A stretch of DNA of 39,362 nucleotides, from the NCBI RefSeq assembly GCF_009649785.1, contig NZ_WJOK01000036.1, positions 1 through 39,362 on the forward strand, written 5' to 3'. Shown here one piece after another: positions 1 through 6,924 of the stretch (positions within the stretch are counted from its first letter, which is position 1; every line of letters starts with the position of its first letter). Source of the stretch: Agrobacterium tumefaciens. GTDB lineage: Bacteria; Pseudomonadota; Alphaproteobacteria; Rhizobiales; Rhizobiaceae. The translations under genes and the position numbers were made by a program. The notes under the pieces were generated by a model that worked only from the letters and a program-made list of their open reading frames with translations, did no database searches and was not told the origin of the DNA.

Positions 1-764
1 TTATCATAGTATATAACGCCTGGTGTCACGGATACTTGGCCGTTTTCTCCAAGTTTAAGAGCCATAGCGGAACCGAAAAATTCCTTCAAAGCTCTTTCGC
101 TATAATACATATCTTGGCGTGATACTGCGCAGTAATAGCCATTGTTTGCTTTTCTGAGTGCTGCCAATTCGACGCGAGCCTCATAGGCGCGATCACTGGT
201 GAAATGCTCGACCTGCTTTTTAACAACAGTTTCATCTTCGCCATTCGCGATGCGTTTTGCACCCCATTCAGCATACTGAGCATTATATTCTTCACGCGGC
301 GGTACTATGATTTCGGGATCATAGCGTGGACTGGCTCTTGATGCTTGGATGATCAGGTTCGTTACGATGAACTCCGCATTTTCCGCGGTGCGCTCAATCG
401 GATTGACGTAATAGGACGACATCATATTCGTGGCGGCGGCGTTCATGGCGCTCATCGTCGCCTGCGGAATGGCGGCGGAGACGGTTTCTTTTTTTGCGAC
501 GGTTTCCAGCTTTGCTTTGGTAGCCTGCGAAGCGAGCGTCGAAATCGTCTCAATGGCCTGCGAAGTTCTTTGCTGGCCTCCGGATACCATCGCGAGTATC
601 GAGCTTGCGGCATCTTTGTCCGATATTTTTGTCACTGAAAAAGTTTGATTGAGAATGGTCAGCGCCGTTGAATTTGCAGAGATAAAAGCCATCGCCATGC
701 CTTTTGAAATCTGCCGCAAAATGCCTTCATCGGCTTCTGGGGCTGGAACACAGCCATAAGTCAT
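1..764 (-). CDS. Unrecognised protein, C-terminus cut by window edge
   Basis: The minus strand stays open from an ATG at 764 to the left edge, giving about 254 codons with no stop in the window, so only the N-terminal part is seen. I checked the frame line by line and it is continuous. The reading frame is also open upstream to a TAA near 808, but this ATG is the first one available, and its ribosome site is weak. No signal peptide is clear. Residues 20-110 are rich in Ala, Ser, Thr and Met and look helical; the second half is more polar and charged, with several Tyr residues near the end. Base composition is visibly less GC-rich than the following genes, which may point to later acquisition. 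I do not recognise the family and assign no function. The reading as a coding region is fairly sure. Confidence 0.7.
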   Translation of the reverse strand, partial: MTYGCVPAPEADEGILRQISKGMAMAFISANSTALTILNQTFSVTKISDKDAASSILAMVSGGQQRTSQAIETISTLASQATKAKLETVAKKETVSAAIPQATMSAMNAAATNMMSSYYVNPIERTAENAEFIVTNLIIQASRASPRYDPEIIVPPREEYNAQYAEWGAKRIANGEDETVVKKQVEHFTSDRAYEARVELAALRKANNGYYCAVSRQDMYYSERALKEFFGSAMALKLGENGQVSVTPGVIYYD

Positions 765-842
765 TTTAGCTGCATAAAATATAAATGCAACTTTATCGGG
801 AAGTGGTTAACAGATGCTTTATGACCCCTGGTTTTTCAGGGG

Positions 843-1301
843 TTAACTCCTCGCAAGCCCATCTTTAAGCGCATTCACCTGGTCGCGCAGCTGCACCAGT
901 TCCTCCAGCCCGCAGCCCGTGGCGTCGCCGATTGCCGCCATGATCTTCACGCCCTCCTTTTTGAGATCGGCGCCCTTGGGCGTTACGGCCACCAGCACCT
1001 GCCGCTCGTCAACAGTTCCGCGTTTGCGGGTGATCAGCCCGGCATGTTCCAGCCTTTTCAGCAACGGCGAAAGCGTGCCCGAATCGAGGCCCAGCATTTC
1101 ACCGAGTGCCTTCACGGTGGAGGTTTCCTTTTCCCACAGGGCCATCATGACCAGATATTGCGGATAGGTCAGGCCGATCGGGTCCAGCAGCGGCTTATAG
1201 GCGCGGGTGAAAGCGTGCGCCGCGCCGTAAAGGGCAAAGCATATCTGCTGGTCCAGCCTCAGCAGGCTTTCCAAATTGGTGTCGTCGCTCTGTGCGCCCA
1301 T
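843..1301 (-). CDS. ohrR: MarR-family organic hydroperoxide sensor OhrR
   Basis: A 152-residue winged-helix repressor of the OhrR branch of MarR. In this family a reactive cysteine near the N-terminus is oxidised by organic hydroperoxides, which releases the repressor from DNA. Here Cys21 lies in the expected DQQICFALY context and a second cysteine, Cys130, could form the disulfide of the two-Cys class. The winged helix spans about residues 50-110, with the DER motif at 98-100. The ATG at 1301 is preferred over an upstream in-frame ATG at 1418, because it gives the usual family length and the extension lies in the shared promoter. The gene is divergent from ohr, the classical target, and a palindrome lies between them, so autoregulation is likely. 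Family call is firm; redox chemistry is inferred from homology. Confidence 0.93.
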   Translation of the reverse strand: MGAQSDDTNLESLLRLDQQICFALYGAAHAFTRAYKPLLDPIGLTYPQYLVMMALWEKETSTVKALGEMLGLDSGTLSPLLKRLEHAGLITRKRGTVDERQVLVAVTPKGADLKKEGVKIMAAIGDATGCGLEELVQLRDQVNALKDGLARS

Positions 1302-1419
1302 TGTTCTGCTCCAAAAATCAACCGGGAAGGGAACAATCAGCCCTGCCTTTCGGTTCCTGCCACATGGATGCGCGGCGAAATTTCGTGAAATTATCGCAAA
1401 AAACAATTTTTTATTCAAT

Positions 1420-1453
1420 GTGCAAAATTATATTGCGCACAATTGAATTGCGC
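1420..1453. promoter_or_regulatory. Probable OhrR operator region
   Basis: The ohrR-ohr intergenic region carries a perfect odd palindrome CAATT-G-AATTG at 1440-1450, flanked by GCGCA and CGCAT. This resembles the AT-rich OhrR boxes known in other bacteria. A second, imperfect dyad (TGCAAAATT/TATTGCGCA) sits at 1421-1439. Both lie between the divergent start codons, so they could control both genes. The assignment is by position and resemblance. Confidence 0.7.
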
Positions 1454-1494
1454 ATTATAAGAAACCCAACACCAACCCAACGGGAGTAAATGCC

Positions 1495-1917
1495 ATGCCT
1501 ATTCTCTACACGACCAAAGCATCCGCCACCGGTGGCCGCGCCGGCAACGCCAAGTCGGAAGACGGCGTGCTCGACGTAACGCTGACCGTTCCGAAGGAAC
1601 TCGGCGGCGATGGCGCCCGCGGCACCAATCCGGAGCAGCTTTTCGCAGCCGGTTATTCCGCCTGCTTCCTCGGCGCCTTGAAGGCTGTCGCCGGCAAGCA
1701 GAAGGTAAAGATTCCTGAAGACACGACTGTGACGGCAACCGTTGGCATCGGTCCGCGCGAAGACGGCACCGGCTTCGGCATCGAAGTGTCGCTGAAGGTC
1801 AACATTCCCGGTCTTGAGCGCGAAAAGGCAGAAGAACTGGTAGCCGCCGCCCACATCGTGTGCCCTTACAGCCACGCCATGCGCACCTCTACGGAAGTGC
1901 CGGTCTCTGTGGCCTGA
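1495..1917 (+). CDS. ohr: Organic hydroperoxide resistance peroxidase Ohr
   Basis: A 140-residue protein of the OsmC/Ohr family, a lipoyl-dependent thiol peroxidase that reduces organic and lipid hydroperoxides in the cytoplasm. The two catalytic cysteines are visible: one in GYSACFLGAL near residue 60 and one in IVCPYSHAMR near residue 124. The NPEQLFAAGYSACF stretch is typical of Ohr rather than OsmC, as is the length. A ribosome site (GGGAG) precedes the ATG. It is transcribed away from ohrR, with the operator region between them, and a strong terminator follows, so it is probably monocistronic and induced by organic peroxides through OhrR. Confidence 0.95.
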   Translation: MPILYTTKASATGGRAGNAKSEDGVLDVTLTVPKELGGDGARGTNPEQLFAAGYSACFLGALKAVAGKQKVKIPEDTTVTATVGIGPREDGTGFGIEVSLKVNIPGLEREKAEELVAAAHIVCPYSHAMRTSTEVPVSVA

Positions 1918-1936
1918 TCCAGCAAGTTCCAGCAGC

Positions 1937-1967
1937 AAGGCCGGGTTAATCCCCGGCCTTCTTGTTT
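1937..1967 (+). terminator. Terminator of ohr
   Basis: A perfect 9-bp stem AAGGCCGGG/CCCGGCCTT (1937-1945 with 1952-1960) and a 6-nt loop are followed by CTTGTTT. The hairpin begins 20 nt after the ohr stop codon and fits an intrinsic terminator. Confidence 0.85.
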
Positions 1968-1983
1968 ATGGAAAGAAAAGTGC

Positions 1984-2009
1984 TATATTCTTTCTAGGGA
2001 AAGGATATA
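1984..2009. promoter_or_regulatory. Inverted repeat at the toxin-antitoxin promoter
   Basis: Arms TATATTCTTTC (1984-1994) and GAAAGGATATA (1999-2009) are inverted copies with one mismatch and a 4-nt centre. The repeat ends 5 bases before the antitoxin ATG and includes the likely ribosome site (GGAAAGGA). Its position fits an autoregulatory operator bound by the antitoxin or the toxin-antitoxin complex, as is usual for such operons; binding itself is inferred. Confidence 0.65.
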
Positions 2010-2013
2010 TGCC

Positions 2014-2397
2014 ATGAATATTCACGCCAAGACCGCCATGGATCCTGCTTCGCAGGGCAGGGTCGTCACCAAGGCCGTTATGACCGCTGCCGAGCGGCTG
2101 GGCCTTAACGCGGCCCGCACCGCGGATATTCTCGGTGTTTCCGCCCCGACGGTGTCGCGCATGAAGCGGCTCGATTTCCTGCTGGAGCCGGGCGCCAAGT
2201 CTTTCGAGCTTGCGGTGCTGCTGATCCGGGTTTTCCGTTCGCTGGATGCAATCGCCGGCGGCGACGAGGCGGTAGCCAAAAACTGGCTGCGCAATCACAA
2301 TACGGCGCTCAACGCCGTGCCTGCCGAGAGGCTCACCACCATTACCGGATTGATCGATGTCCTCTCCTATCTGGACGCCCGACGCGCTCCTGTCTGA
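2014..2397 (+). CDS. Xre/MbcA/ParS-type antitoxin
   Basis: A 127-residue protein with an N-terminal helix-turn-helix (about residues 23-52, TAAERLGLNAARTADILGVS and following) and a C-terminal part (about 60-120) matching the Xre/MbcA/ParS toxin-binding region: AVLLIRVFRSLDAIAGGDEA, then a WLRNHN motif and an LDARRA end. Proteins of this type block the active site of RES-domain toxins and repress their own operon. Its stop overlaps the start of the RES gene by 41 bases, which suggests translational coupling. The inverted repeat at 1984-2009 is the probable operator. Identification of the pair is strong; the exact subfamily is less certain. Confidence 0.85.
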   Translation: MNIHAKTAMDPASQGRVVTKAVMTAAERLGLNAARTADILGVSAPTVSRMKRLDFLLEPGAKSFELAVLLIRVFRSLDAIAGGDEAVAKNWLRNHNTALNAVPAERLTTITGLIDVLSYLDARRAPV

Positions 2398-3118
2398 AAA
2401 GCGCGCCGCATCGGGAAAATACTGGCGGCTGGTGGAAGCGCAGCATCAGGTTTCCACCATGAAGCTGGTTGATACGGTGGAGGAGCAATCGCTGCTGGAA
2501 GATATTCTGGAGGCGAGCAAGCGGCCATTTCCGCCGGAATGCGCCGGGCTCGATTATCTTCTTGCCACGCCCTTCCGGTATGGTGCGGCCTATCCACATG
2601 GCTCGCGTTTCCGCCGGGCTGGCTTTACCGAAGGCGTTTATTACGCCGCAGCCAAGGTGGAAACCGCGCTTGCCGAAATGGCATTCTACCGACTGCTGTT
2701 TTATGCGGAATCTCCCGGCACACCGCTGCCTGCCAATCCCGCCGACTATTCCGCCTTTGCCGCCCGTATCGCCACCGATGCGGCGCTGGACCTGACGCAA
2801 CCGGAATTGAACCGGGACGAGGCGCTGTGGACCGACCTGCAGAATTACGAGCCATGCCAGGCGTTGGCCGAGCAGGCGCGTCTGGCGAAGATCGAGGCGA
2901 TCCTCTACCGCTCGGTGCGCGATCCCGCAGGTGGCCTCAATATCGCGGTGCTGTCGCCGAAAGCCTTTGCCGAAAAAATGCCGGTGGAACGGATGAGCTG
3001 GCGCATCCGCCTGTCGAAGACCGGGGTGCAGGCACTGTGCGAATTTCCGATGCGCAGAACAGGGTTTGCGGTCGCGGATTTTTCCGGTGATCCACGCCTC
3101 GCCAGCCTGTTGGGCTGA
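2357..3118 (+). CDS. RES-domain toxin
   Basis: A 253-residue protein with a RES domain over about residues 65-220. Characteristic pieces are an Arg-Tyr in ATPFRYGAAYP, a GVYYAAAKVETALAE segment with the conserved Tyr and Glu, and a later YRSVRDPAGGLNIAVLSPKA run with the Arg, Ser and Asn. RES toxins of this kind (MbcT, ParT, Res) degrade NAD+ or ADP-ribosylate targets and stop growth unless neutralised by the partner antitoxin. The gene starts inside the antitoxin gene in a different frame, the normal order for Xre-RES pairs. It is somewhat longer than the minimal family. It looks intact; which substrate it acts on cannot be read from the sequence. Confidence 0.85.
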   Translation: MSSPIWTPDALLSEKRAASGKYWRLVEAQHQVSTMKLVDTVEEQSLLEDILEASKRPFPPECAGLDYLLATPFRYGAAYPHGSRFRRAGFTEGVYYAAAKVETALAEMAFYRLLFYAESPGTPLPANPADYSAFAARIATDAALDLTQPELNRDEALWTDLQNYEPCQALAEQARLAKIEAILYRSVRDPAGGLNIAVLSPKAFAEKMPVERMSWRIRLSKTGVQALCEFPMRRTGFAVADFSGDPRLASLLG

Positions 3119-3161
3119 CGGGCGTTTCGCTTGTTTTTACTCTCAGCCCGTTTGACGGGCC

Positions 3162-4676
3162 TCATGCCGACGCGAAAAACGCTTCGGGATCGTCGACTTC
3201 CACCAGCCTGCGCTTGTCGATCAGCCAGAAACGTGTTCCGACCGCCCGCACGAAACTCCTGTCATGCGAGACGAAGACGCAACTGGCCGAACGGTTGATG
3301 ATTTCCGCCTCAAGCGCTTCCTGCCCATCTATATCAAGATGGTTGGTGGGCTCGTCCAGCAGGTAGAAATTCGGTTCCGCCAACCGCAGCGCCAGCATGG
3401 CGAGCCGCGCCTTCTGGCCGCCGGAAAGCGTTGCGATGCGACGTTTCTGCATTTCCATGTCGATACCGGCACCCGCAAGCAGGCCGTGTATGCGCTGGTC
3501 GCCAATGTCGAATCGGCGCGTCATGAGCGCAAATGGCGTGCTGTCGTCGTCGATTTCGGCAAGCGACTGATCGACATATCCGGCCACCAGCGAAGGCGTG
3601 GTCTTTATGCCGTCCTGTATTTGGCCTTCATCCATCACCGCCGCTTTCAGAAGCGAGATCAGCCGCGTCTTGCCGACGCCGTTGCGGCCGAGAATGACGA
3701 TGCGGTCGCCTTGGTGGACAAATTGCTGGCCGGTGCGAAACAGCAATGTCCCGTCCGGCGTCGAGACCGGCACATCCTCCAGAGTGACCAGAACCTTGGC
3801 ATGGGTACCGCGATTGGCGAGCTGGATCTTGCCGGCGGAGCGCTCGCTATGTGCTGGGCGCGCATTCTCCTCCAGTTTCTCGGCACGCTGGCGCAATTGC
3901 TTGGTCTTGACAGTCAGAAGATCGCTGCCCGAATTGATGCCGATATTGTTGAGCTTGGCGGCCTGCCGGCGCAATTGCTGCGCGGTTTTCATGTCGCGCT
4001 GGAAACGCCGCTCATCGGCGGCATCCTCCTCTTCGAGTGCCGCACGCGCATGGCCGTAAGGCAGCCGGAACAGCGCCGAATTTTCCGGCCGCAGGAACAG
4101 CGTGGTCTTCGTGACATTGTCGAGAAAGGCGCGGTCATGGCTGACGATGACGACCGCCGTGTCGCGCGGCAATTGACCGAGCCAGCTTTCCAGCACGTTG
4201 ATTTTTTCGAGGTCGAGATGGTTGGTCGGCTCATCGAGCAGGAGAACGTCAGGCTCGGTGATCCACGCCCGCGCCAGCATGGCAAGTCGCTGCCAGCCAC
4301 CGCTCAGCTCTTTCAAATGGCGATGACGATAGGGTTCCGGCACCAGCATGGCATCAAAAATAATGTCGGCGCGCCAGCTCTCATTGTCGATCTCATCCAC
4401 CGGCAGGGCGGAAAGCACGGCGTCCCGCATCGTCTTTTCCAGAAGTGGGGAGGGCAGGTGCTGGTGGACGATGGACTGCGTCAGCCCCCGCAACCGGGTG
4501 ATATCACCGCTGGTAGCGTCCAGTTCACCGGCAAGGCAATTCAGCAGGGTGGATTTGCCGTGGCCATTCGCAGCGACGATGCCGATGCGGTCTCCGGCAT
4601 TCACGGTGAGGCCAAGATTGGAGAAAAGCGGCTTTCCCAGAATGATTCCGAGGTTTCGAAGCGTGATAAGGGTCAT
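3162..4676 (-). CDS. ABC-F family ATPase
   Basis: A 504-residue soluble protein with two ABC ATPase domains and no membrane segment, the ABC-F layout of ribosome-associated ATPases involved in translation or antibiotic ribosome protection. Domain 1 has Walker A around residues 35-43 (AANGHGKST), signature LSGGW, and Walker B LLLDEPTNHLD. A charged linker with QLRRQAAKLNN and KTKQLRQRAEKLEE follows. Domain 2 has Walker A GRNGVGKT, signature LSGGQKARL and FYLLDEPTNHLD. The ATG at 4676 gives the canonical MTLITLRNL start; a longer in-frame extension to 4814 lies in the structured leader and is unlikely. A short ORF with a strong ribosome site and several hairpins precede the gene, as in drug-inducible ABC-F genes. 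Function as housekeeping factor or resistance protein is not decided. Confidence 0.9.
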   Translation of the reverse strand: MTLITLRNLGIILGKPLFSNLGLTVNAGDRIGIVAANGHGKSTLLNCLAGELDATSGDITRLRGLTQSIVHQHLPSPLLEKTMRDAVLSALPVDEIDNESWRADIIFDAMLVPEPYRHRHLKELSGGWQRLAMLARAWITEPDVLLLDEPTNHLDLEKINVLESWLGQLPRDTAVVIVSHDRAFLDNVTKTTLFLRPENSALFRLPYGHARAALEEEDAADERRFQRDMKTAQQLRRQAAKLNNIGINSGSDLLTVKTKQLRQRAEKLEENARPAHSERSAGKIQLANRGTHAKVLVTLEDVPVSTPDGTLLFRTGQQFVHQGDRIVILGRNGVGKTRLISLLKAAVMDEGQIQDGIKTTPSLVAGYVDQSLAEIDDDSTPFALMTRRFDIGDQRIHGLLAGAGIDMEMQKRRIATLSGGQKARLAMLALRLAEPNFYLLDEPTNHLDIDGQEALEAEIINRSASCVFVSHDRSFVRAVGTRFWLIDKRRLVEVDDPEAFFASA

Positions 4677-4835
4677 GAAATTGTCTCTGGCAAAACGGAT
4701 CTGTGACGAACCGTGGTCTGCGACAATGCAGTACGGGATATCGGTTCGAGGTGATCCGTCGTGAAAACATGCGCAACGGCAGACAAGCTGCATTCTGCGC
4801 GGCCTTTCGGGCAAACCAGAGTTTTGGTGTTCCGG
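4677..4835 (-). promoter_or_regulatory. Structured leader RNA ahead of the ABC-F gene
   Basis: Between the leader ORF stop and the ABC-F ATG, the minus-strand RNA can fold a two-part stem: ACGGATC with GATCCGT (outer) and CGAACCG with CGGTTCG (inner), followed by TTTTG and ending about 26 bases before the ATG. A smaller structure (GCGCA/TGCGC enclosing GCAG/CTGC) lies upstream at about 4771-4800. Together with the leader ORF this looks like a ribosome-controlled attenuator, but no thermodynamic folding could be run. Confidence 0.5.
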
Positions 4836-4910
4836 TCAGCCCTGCAAACGCGTCTGCAGGGCAAAAAGGTGGCAGATCTGGCGGTTGCGCCAGAAGCAGG
4901 AAATATCCAT
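4836..4910 (-). CDS. Putative 24-residue leader peptide of the ABC-F gene
   Basis: A short minus-strand ORF starts at ATG 4910, 7 bases after an exceptionally good ribosome site (AAAGGAGG at about 4918-4925), and ends at TGA 4836, 159 bases before the ABC-F ATG. The peptide starts MDISCFWRNRQICHL and ends LQTRLQG. Its own coding sequence holds a 7-bp hairpin (TCTGGCG/CGCCAGA, loop CAAC), and its last codons lie inside a second hairpin at 4839-4862. The coding frame is open further upstream, but this ATG alone has a ribosome site. A strong site on a tiny ORF with overlapping hairpins upstream of an ABC-F gene is the arrangement of ribosome-stalling attenuators. The peptide is not recognised from any known leader; the regulatory role is inferred. 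Confidence 0.6.
   Translation of the reverse strand: MDISCFWRNRQICHLFALQTRLQG
4839..4862 (-). promoter_or_regulatory. Hairpin over the end of the leader ORF
   Basis: The arms GCCCTGCA and TGCAGGGC are perfect 8-bp complements. A G-U and an A-U pair extend them around a CGCG loop, making the whole 24 nt nearly palindromic. The stem covers the last codons of the leader ORF up to its stop, so a stalled or terminating ribosome would prevent or open it. Confidence 0.6.
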
Positions 4911-5003
4911 GCGAAGCCTCCTTTCTTGATACGTGTTCAACCGTCCAACAATTAACAGCGGCAGGGGTTCGAGGCAATGGCTTTTGAAGAGGCGGGTGGT
5001 GCC

Positions 5004-5029
5004 GGAGAATACGGCGACCCGCATTCTCC
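5004..5029 (-). terminator. Stem-loop after the YciI-like gene, possible terminator
   Basis: GGAGAATGCGG and CCGTATTCTCC (minus strand) form an 11-bp stem with one G-U pair and a 4-nt loop, 21 bases after the stop codon of the YciI-like gene. There is no U-run after it, so it may be an mRNA-stabilising hairpin rather than an intrinsic terminator. Confidence 0.45.
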
Positions 5030-5049
5030 AGCCCTCAAGCGCGGCGCCC

Positions 5050-5472
5050 TTACTGTTTTGCCACGCGCTCGCGCAGTTTTTCCACATGTTCGGCGATTTC
5101 AGGTGTCACCGCGTCGCCGAAATCCTCCATTTCGAACATCGGGCGGATTTCGATCTCGCTGCGCTCCAGCATCGGGTTGGGGCAACGCTTTACCCACTCC
5201 ACGGCCTCATCCATGTCCTTCACCTTCCAGAGCCAGAAGCCGGCAACCAGCTCGTTGGTGTGCGGGAAGGGGCCGTCGATCACGCTGCGGCTGTCACCAT
5301 CGAAAACAACTCTCTTGCCTTTGGAGGAGGGGTGGAGGCCATCACCGGAAAGCATGATGCCGGCATTGACCAGTTCCTCGTTGAACTTGCCCATGGCTTC
5401 CATCAGTTCGGTGGTCGGCATTATGCCATCCTCGCTGCTGCGGGTGGCCTTTACGAAAACGATAACACGCAT
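5050..5472 (-). CDS. YciI-like (DGPF-domain) protein
   Basis: A 140-residue protein of the YCII-related/DGPF family, a ferredoxin-like alpha/beta fold. It shows the family landmarks: MRVIVFVKATRSSEDG at the start, LSGDGLHPSS in the middle, VIDGPFPHTNELVAGFWLWKV (the DGPF motif, about residues 66-69) and a polar C-terminal helix. Family members are often encoded beside ECF sigma factors or small detoxification genes; the reaction is mostly unknown, although YciI has been linked to hydrolytic activity. It lies 101 bases downstream of the MarR gene on the same strand and may be co-transcribed with it. A long stem (5541-5574) separates the two. Cytoplasmic; no signal peptide. Family is sure, role is not. 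Confidence 0.85.
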   Translation of the reverse strand: MRVIVFVKATRSSEDGIMPTTELMEAMGKFNEELVNAGIMLSGDGLHPSSKGKRVVFDGDSRSVIDGPFPHTNELVAGFWLWKVKDMDEAVEWVKRCPNPMLERSEIEIRPMFEMEDFGDAVTPEIAEHVEKLRERVAKQ

Positions 5473-5573
5473 GGTTTCCTCCCTTGTTGCGTCTTCCTCG
5501 TTAGTTTCGCCGTCCGGCGCGACGGGTAGATGACATTTTCACGGGTAAAAGTGGCAATATGCCGCTTTTCCCG

Positions 5574-6020
5574 TCAGCCGAGATCAATGAGGTCGCGGCG
5601 CAGCCGGTCGGGGTCGCCGCTGCCGATGCGGGCCTCGATTTCGGCGTGGGTCTGTTGCCAGATGGGGAAGGCGGCGGTGAGTACGGCCATGCCTTCCACC
5701 GTCAGCCGCAGCCGCTTGCCGCGCTTGTCCTTTGGGTCTTGCTCGATACTGACCAGCCCACGCCGCTCCAGTGGCTTCAGCGCTGCCGTCAGCGTCGTGC
5801 GGTCCATCGCCAGAAGATTGGCGACCGGCCCCATCGGCGGCGGCTCCGGCCGGTTGAGCGACATCAGCAGGGAAAATTGGCCGTTGTTGATGCCCACGGG
5901 CTTCAATGCGTTATCGAACAGCCGCGCCAGCGCCCGCGCCGCACGTTGCGCATGCAGGCAAAGACAGGAGTCCCGCACTAAAAGAGTTGCCGAAAAAGGA
6001 ATCACACTGGTGTTTGACAT
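5574..6020 (-). CDS. MarR-family transcriptional regulator
   Basis: A 148-residue MarR-type winged-helix protein. The dimerisation helix is at the N-terminus (RAARALARLFDNAL), the recognition region lies about residues 60-85 (ANLLAMDRTTLTAALKPLERRGLVS), and the wing carries DPKDKRGKRLRLT. It contains two cysteines close to the N-terminus (SCLCLH, near residues 19 and 21), which could be redox sensitive, though I cannot show this. It is divergent from the DUF899-DUF1579-VOC genes, and a perfect 12-bp palindrome lies 12 bases before its start, so it probably represses both itself and that operon. Ligand unknown. Confidence 0.88.
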   Translation of the reverse strand: MSNTSVIPFSATLLVRDSCLCLHAQRAARALARLFDNALKPVGINNGQFSLLMSLNRPEPPPMGPVANLLAMDRTTLTAALKPLERRGLVSIEQDPKDKRGKRLRLTVEGMAVLTAAFPIWQQTHAEIEARIGSGDPDRLRRDLIDLG

Positions 6021-6031
6021 GGACTATATAT

Positions 6032-6043
6032 GTTGATATCAAC
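6032..6043. promoter_or_regulatory. Palindrome, probable MarR operator
   Basis: GTTGATATCAAC is a perfect 12-bp palindrome with partial outward extension. It lies in the 149-bp gap between the MarR gene and the DUF899 gene, amid AT-rich sequence (ACTATATAT to its left) suited to a promoter. MarR proteins commonly bind such dyads next to their own start. Confidence 0.65.
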
Positions 6044-6169
6044 GTAATTAGTCAAGCGGAACCTGTAGCCTTGCTGACGGTTTTCCTGGCTGTCAATGCA
6101 GACACAGGCGGCGCCCACCATGGAGGCGGAGCGTGCCATGGTGAAAGACGGATCCAAGGAGGAAAGATC

Positions 6170-6898
6170 ATGTCTCATCCCGTCGTTTCTAATGAGGAGT
6201 GGCTTGCGGCCCGCCGCGATCTGCTGGTGAAGGAAAAGGAATTGACCCGCGCGCGCGACAGGCTGAACGAGGCGCGCCGCGCATTGCCATGGGAAGAGGT
6301 GACGAAAGATTATATTTTCGACGCGCCTTCAGGCCCGAAATCGCTGAAGGAACTCTTCGGCAATTGCAGCCAGCTCATCGTATACCACTTCATGCTGGCA
6401 CCCGACTGGGAGGAGGGCTGCACCGGCTGTTCCTTTTTCGCCGACCATGTCGATGGTGCGATGGTTCACCTGAAGCACGGCGATGCGGGTTTCGTTGCGG
6501 TCTCGCGCGCACCGCTCGAAAAGATCGAGGCCTATAAAAAACGCATGGGCTGGAAATTCCCTTGGGTCTCGGCCAACGGCAGCGACTTCAACTATGATTA
6601 TCAGGCCTCCTTCCGTGATGAGGATATCGAGAGCGGGGCGATCACCTACAATTACCGTGAGATCGAGCCGATGGGCGACCTGAAGGACCTGCACGGCGTC
6701 AGCATTTTCGCCAAGGGCGAGGACGGCAGGATTTACCATAGCTATTCCGCCTATGCCCGCGGCATGGAAGAGACGCTCGGTACACTGATGCTGCTCGATC
6801 TGGTGCCAAAAGGCCGTAATGAAGACGGTGTAATGGATTGGGTGCGCCGGCACGACCAGTACGAGGACGAGCCCAAGGCCGCGTCTTGCTGCCACTGA
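6170..6898 (+). CDS. DUF899 thioredoxin-like protein
   Basis: A 242-residue protein of the DUF899 family, predicted to have a thioredoxin-like fold. A CTGC (CxxC) motif at residues 84-87 in EEGCTGCSFFADHVDG matches the position of an active-site dithiol, and further cysteines occur at residue 66 and in the C-terminal CCH. A coiled-coil-like charged helix (residues 14-37) opens the protein. The start at 6170 is chosen for its AAGGAGG ribosome site and the MSHPVVSNEEW beginning; a longer in-frame ORF from 5906 would run antisense through the MarR gene. It heads a probable operon with the DUF1579 gene (26 bases on) and the VOC gene. The reaction is unproven; a redox or detoxification role is inferred from fold and context. 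Confidence 0.87.
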   Translation: MSHPVVSNEEWLAARRDLLVKEKELTRARDRLNEARRALPWEEVTKDYIFDAPSGPKSLKELFGNCSQLIVYHFMLAPDWEEGCTGCSFFADHVDGAMVHLKHGDAGFVAVSRAPLEKIEAYKKRMGWKFPWVSANGSDFNYDYQASFRDEDIESGAITYNYREIEPMGDLKDLHGVSIFAKGEDGRIYHSYSAYARGMEETLGTLMLLDLVPKGRNEDGVMDWVRRHDQYEDEPKAASCCH

Positions 6899-6924
6899 AA
6901 TAGGACGAGGAGGAGGAGACGACA

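Noticed and set aside
345..648. Plus-strand ORFs at the left edge
   Set aside because: They are in antisense to the continuous minus-strand frame that extends to the window edge.
3146..3160. Small hairpin GCCCGT/ACGGGC between the RES and ABC-F genes
   Set aside because: Short stem without a U-run on either strand, so not reported as a terminator.
3264..4706. 480-codon plus-strand ORF opposite the ABC-F gene
   Set aside because: Antisense to a gene with intact Walker and signature motifs; the product is low in family-like motifs and rich in Arg/Gln, as expected for an antisense shadow in high-GC DNA.
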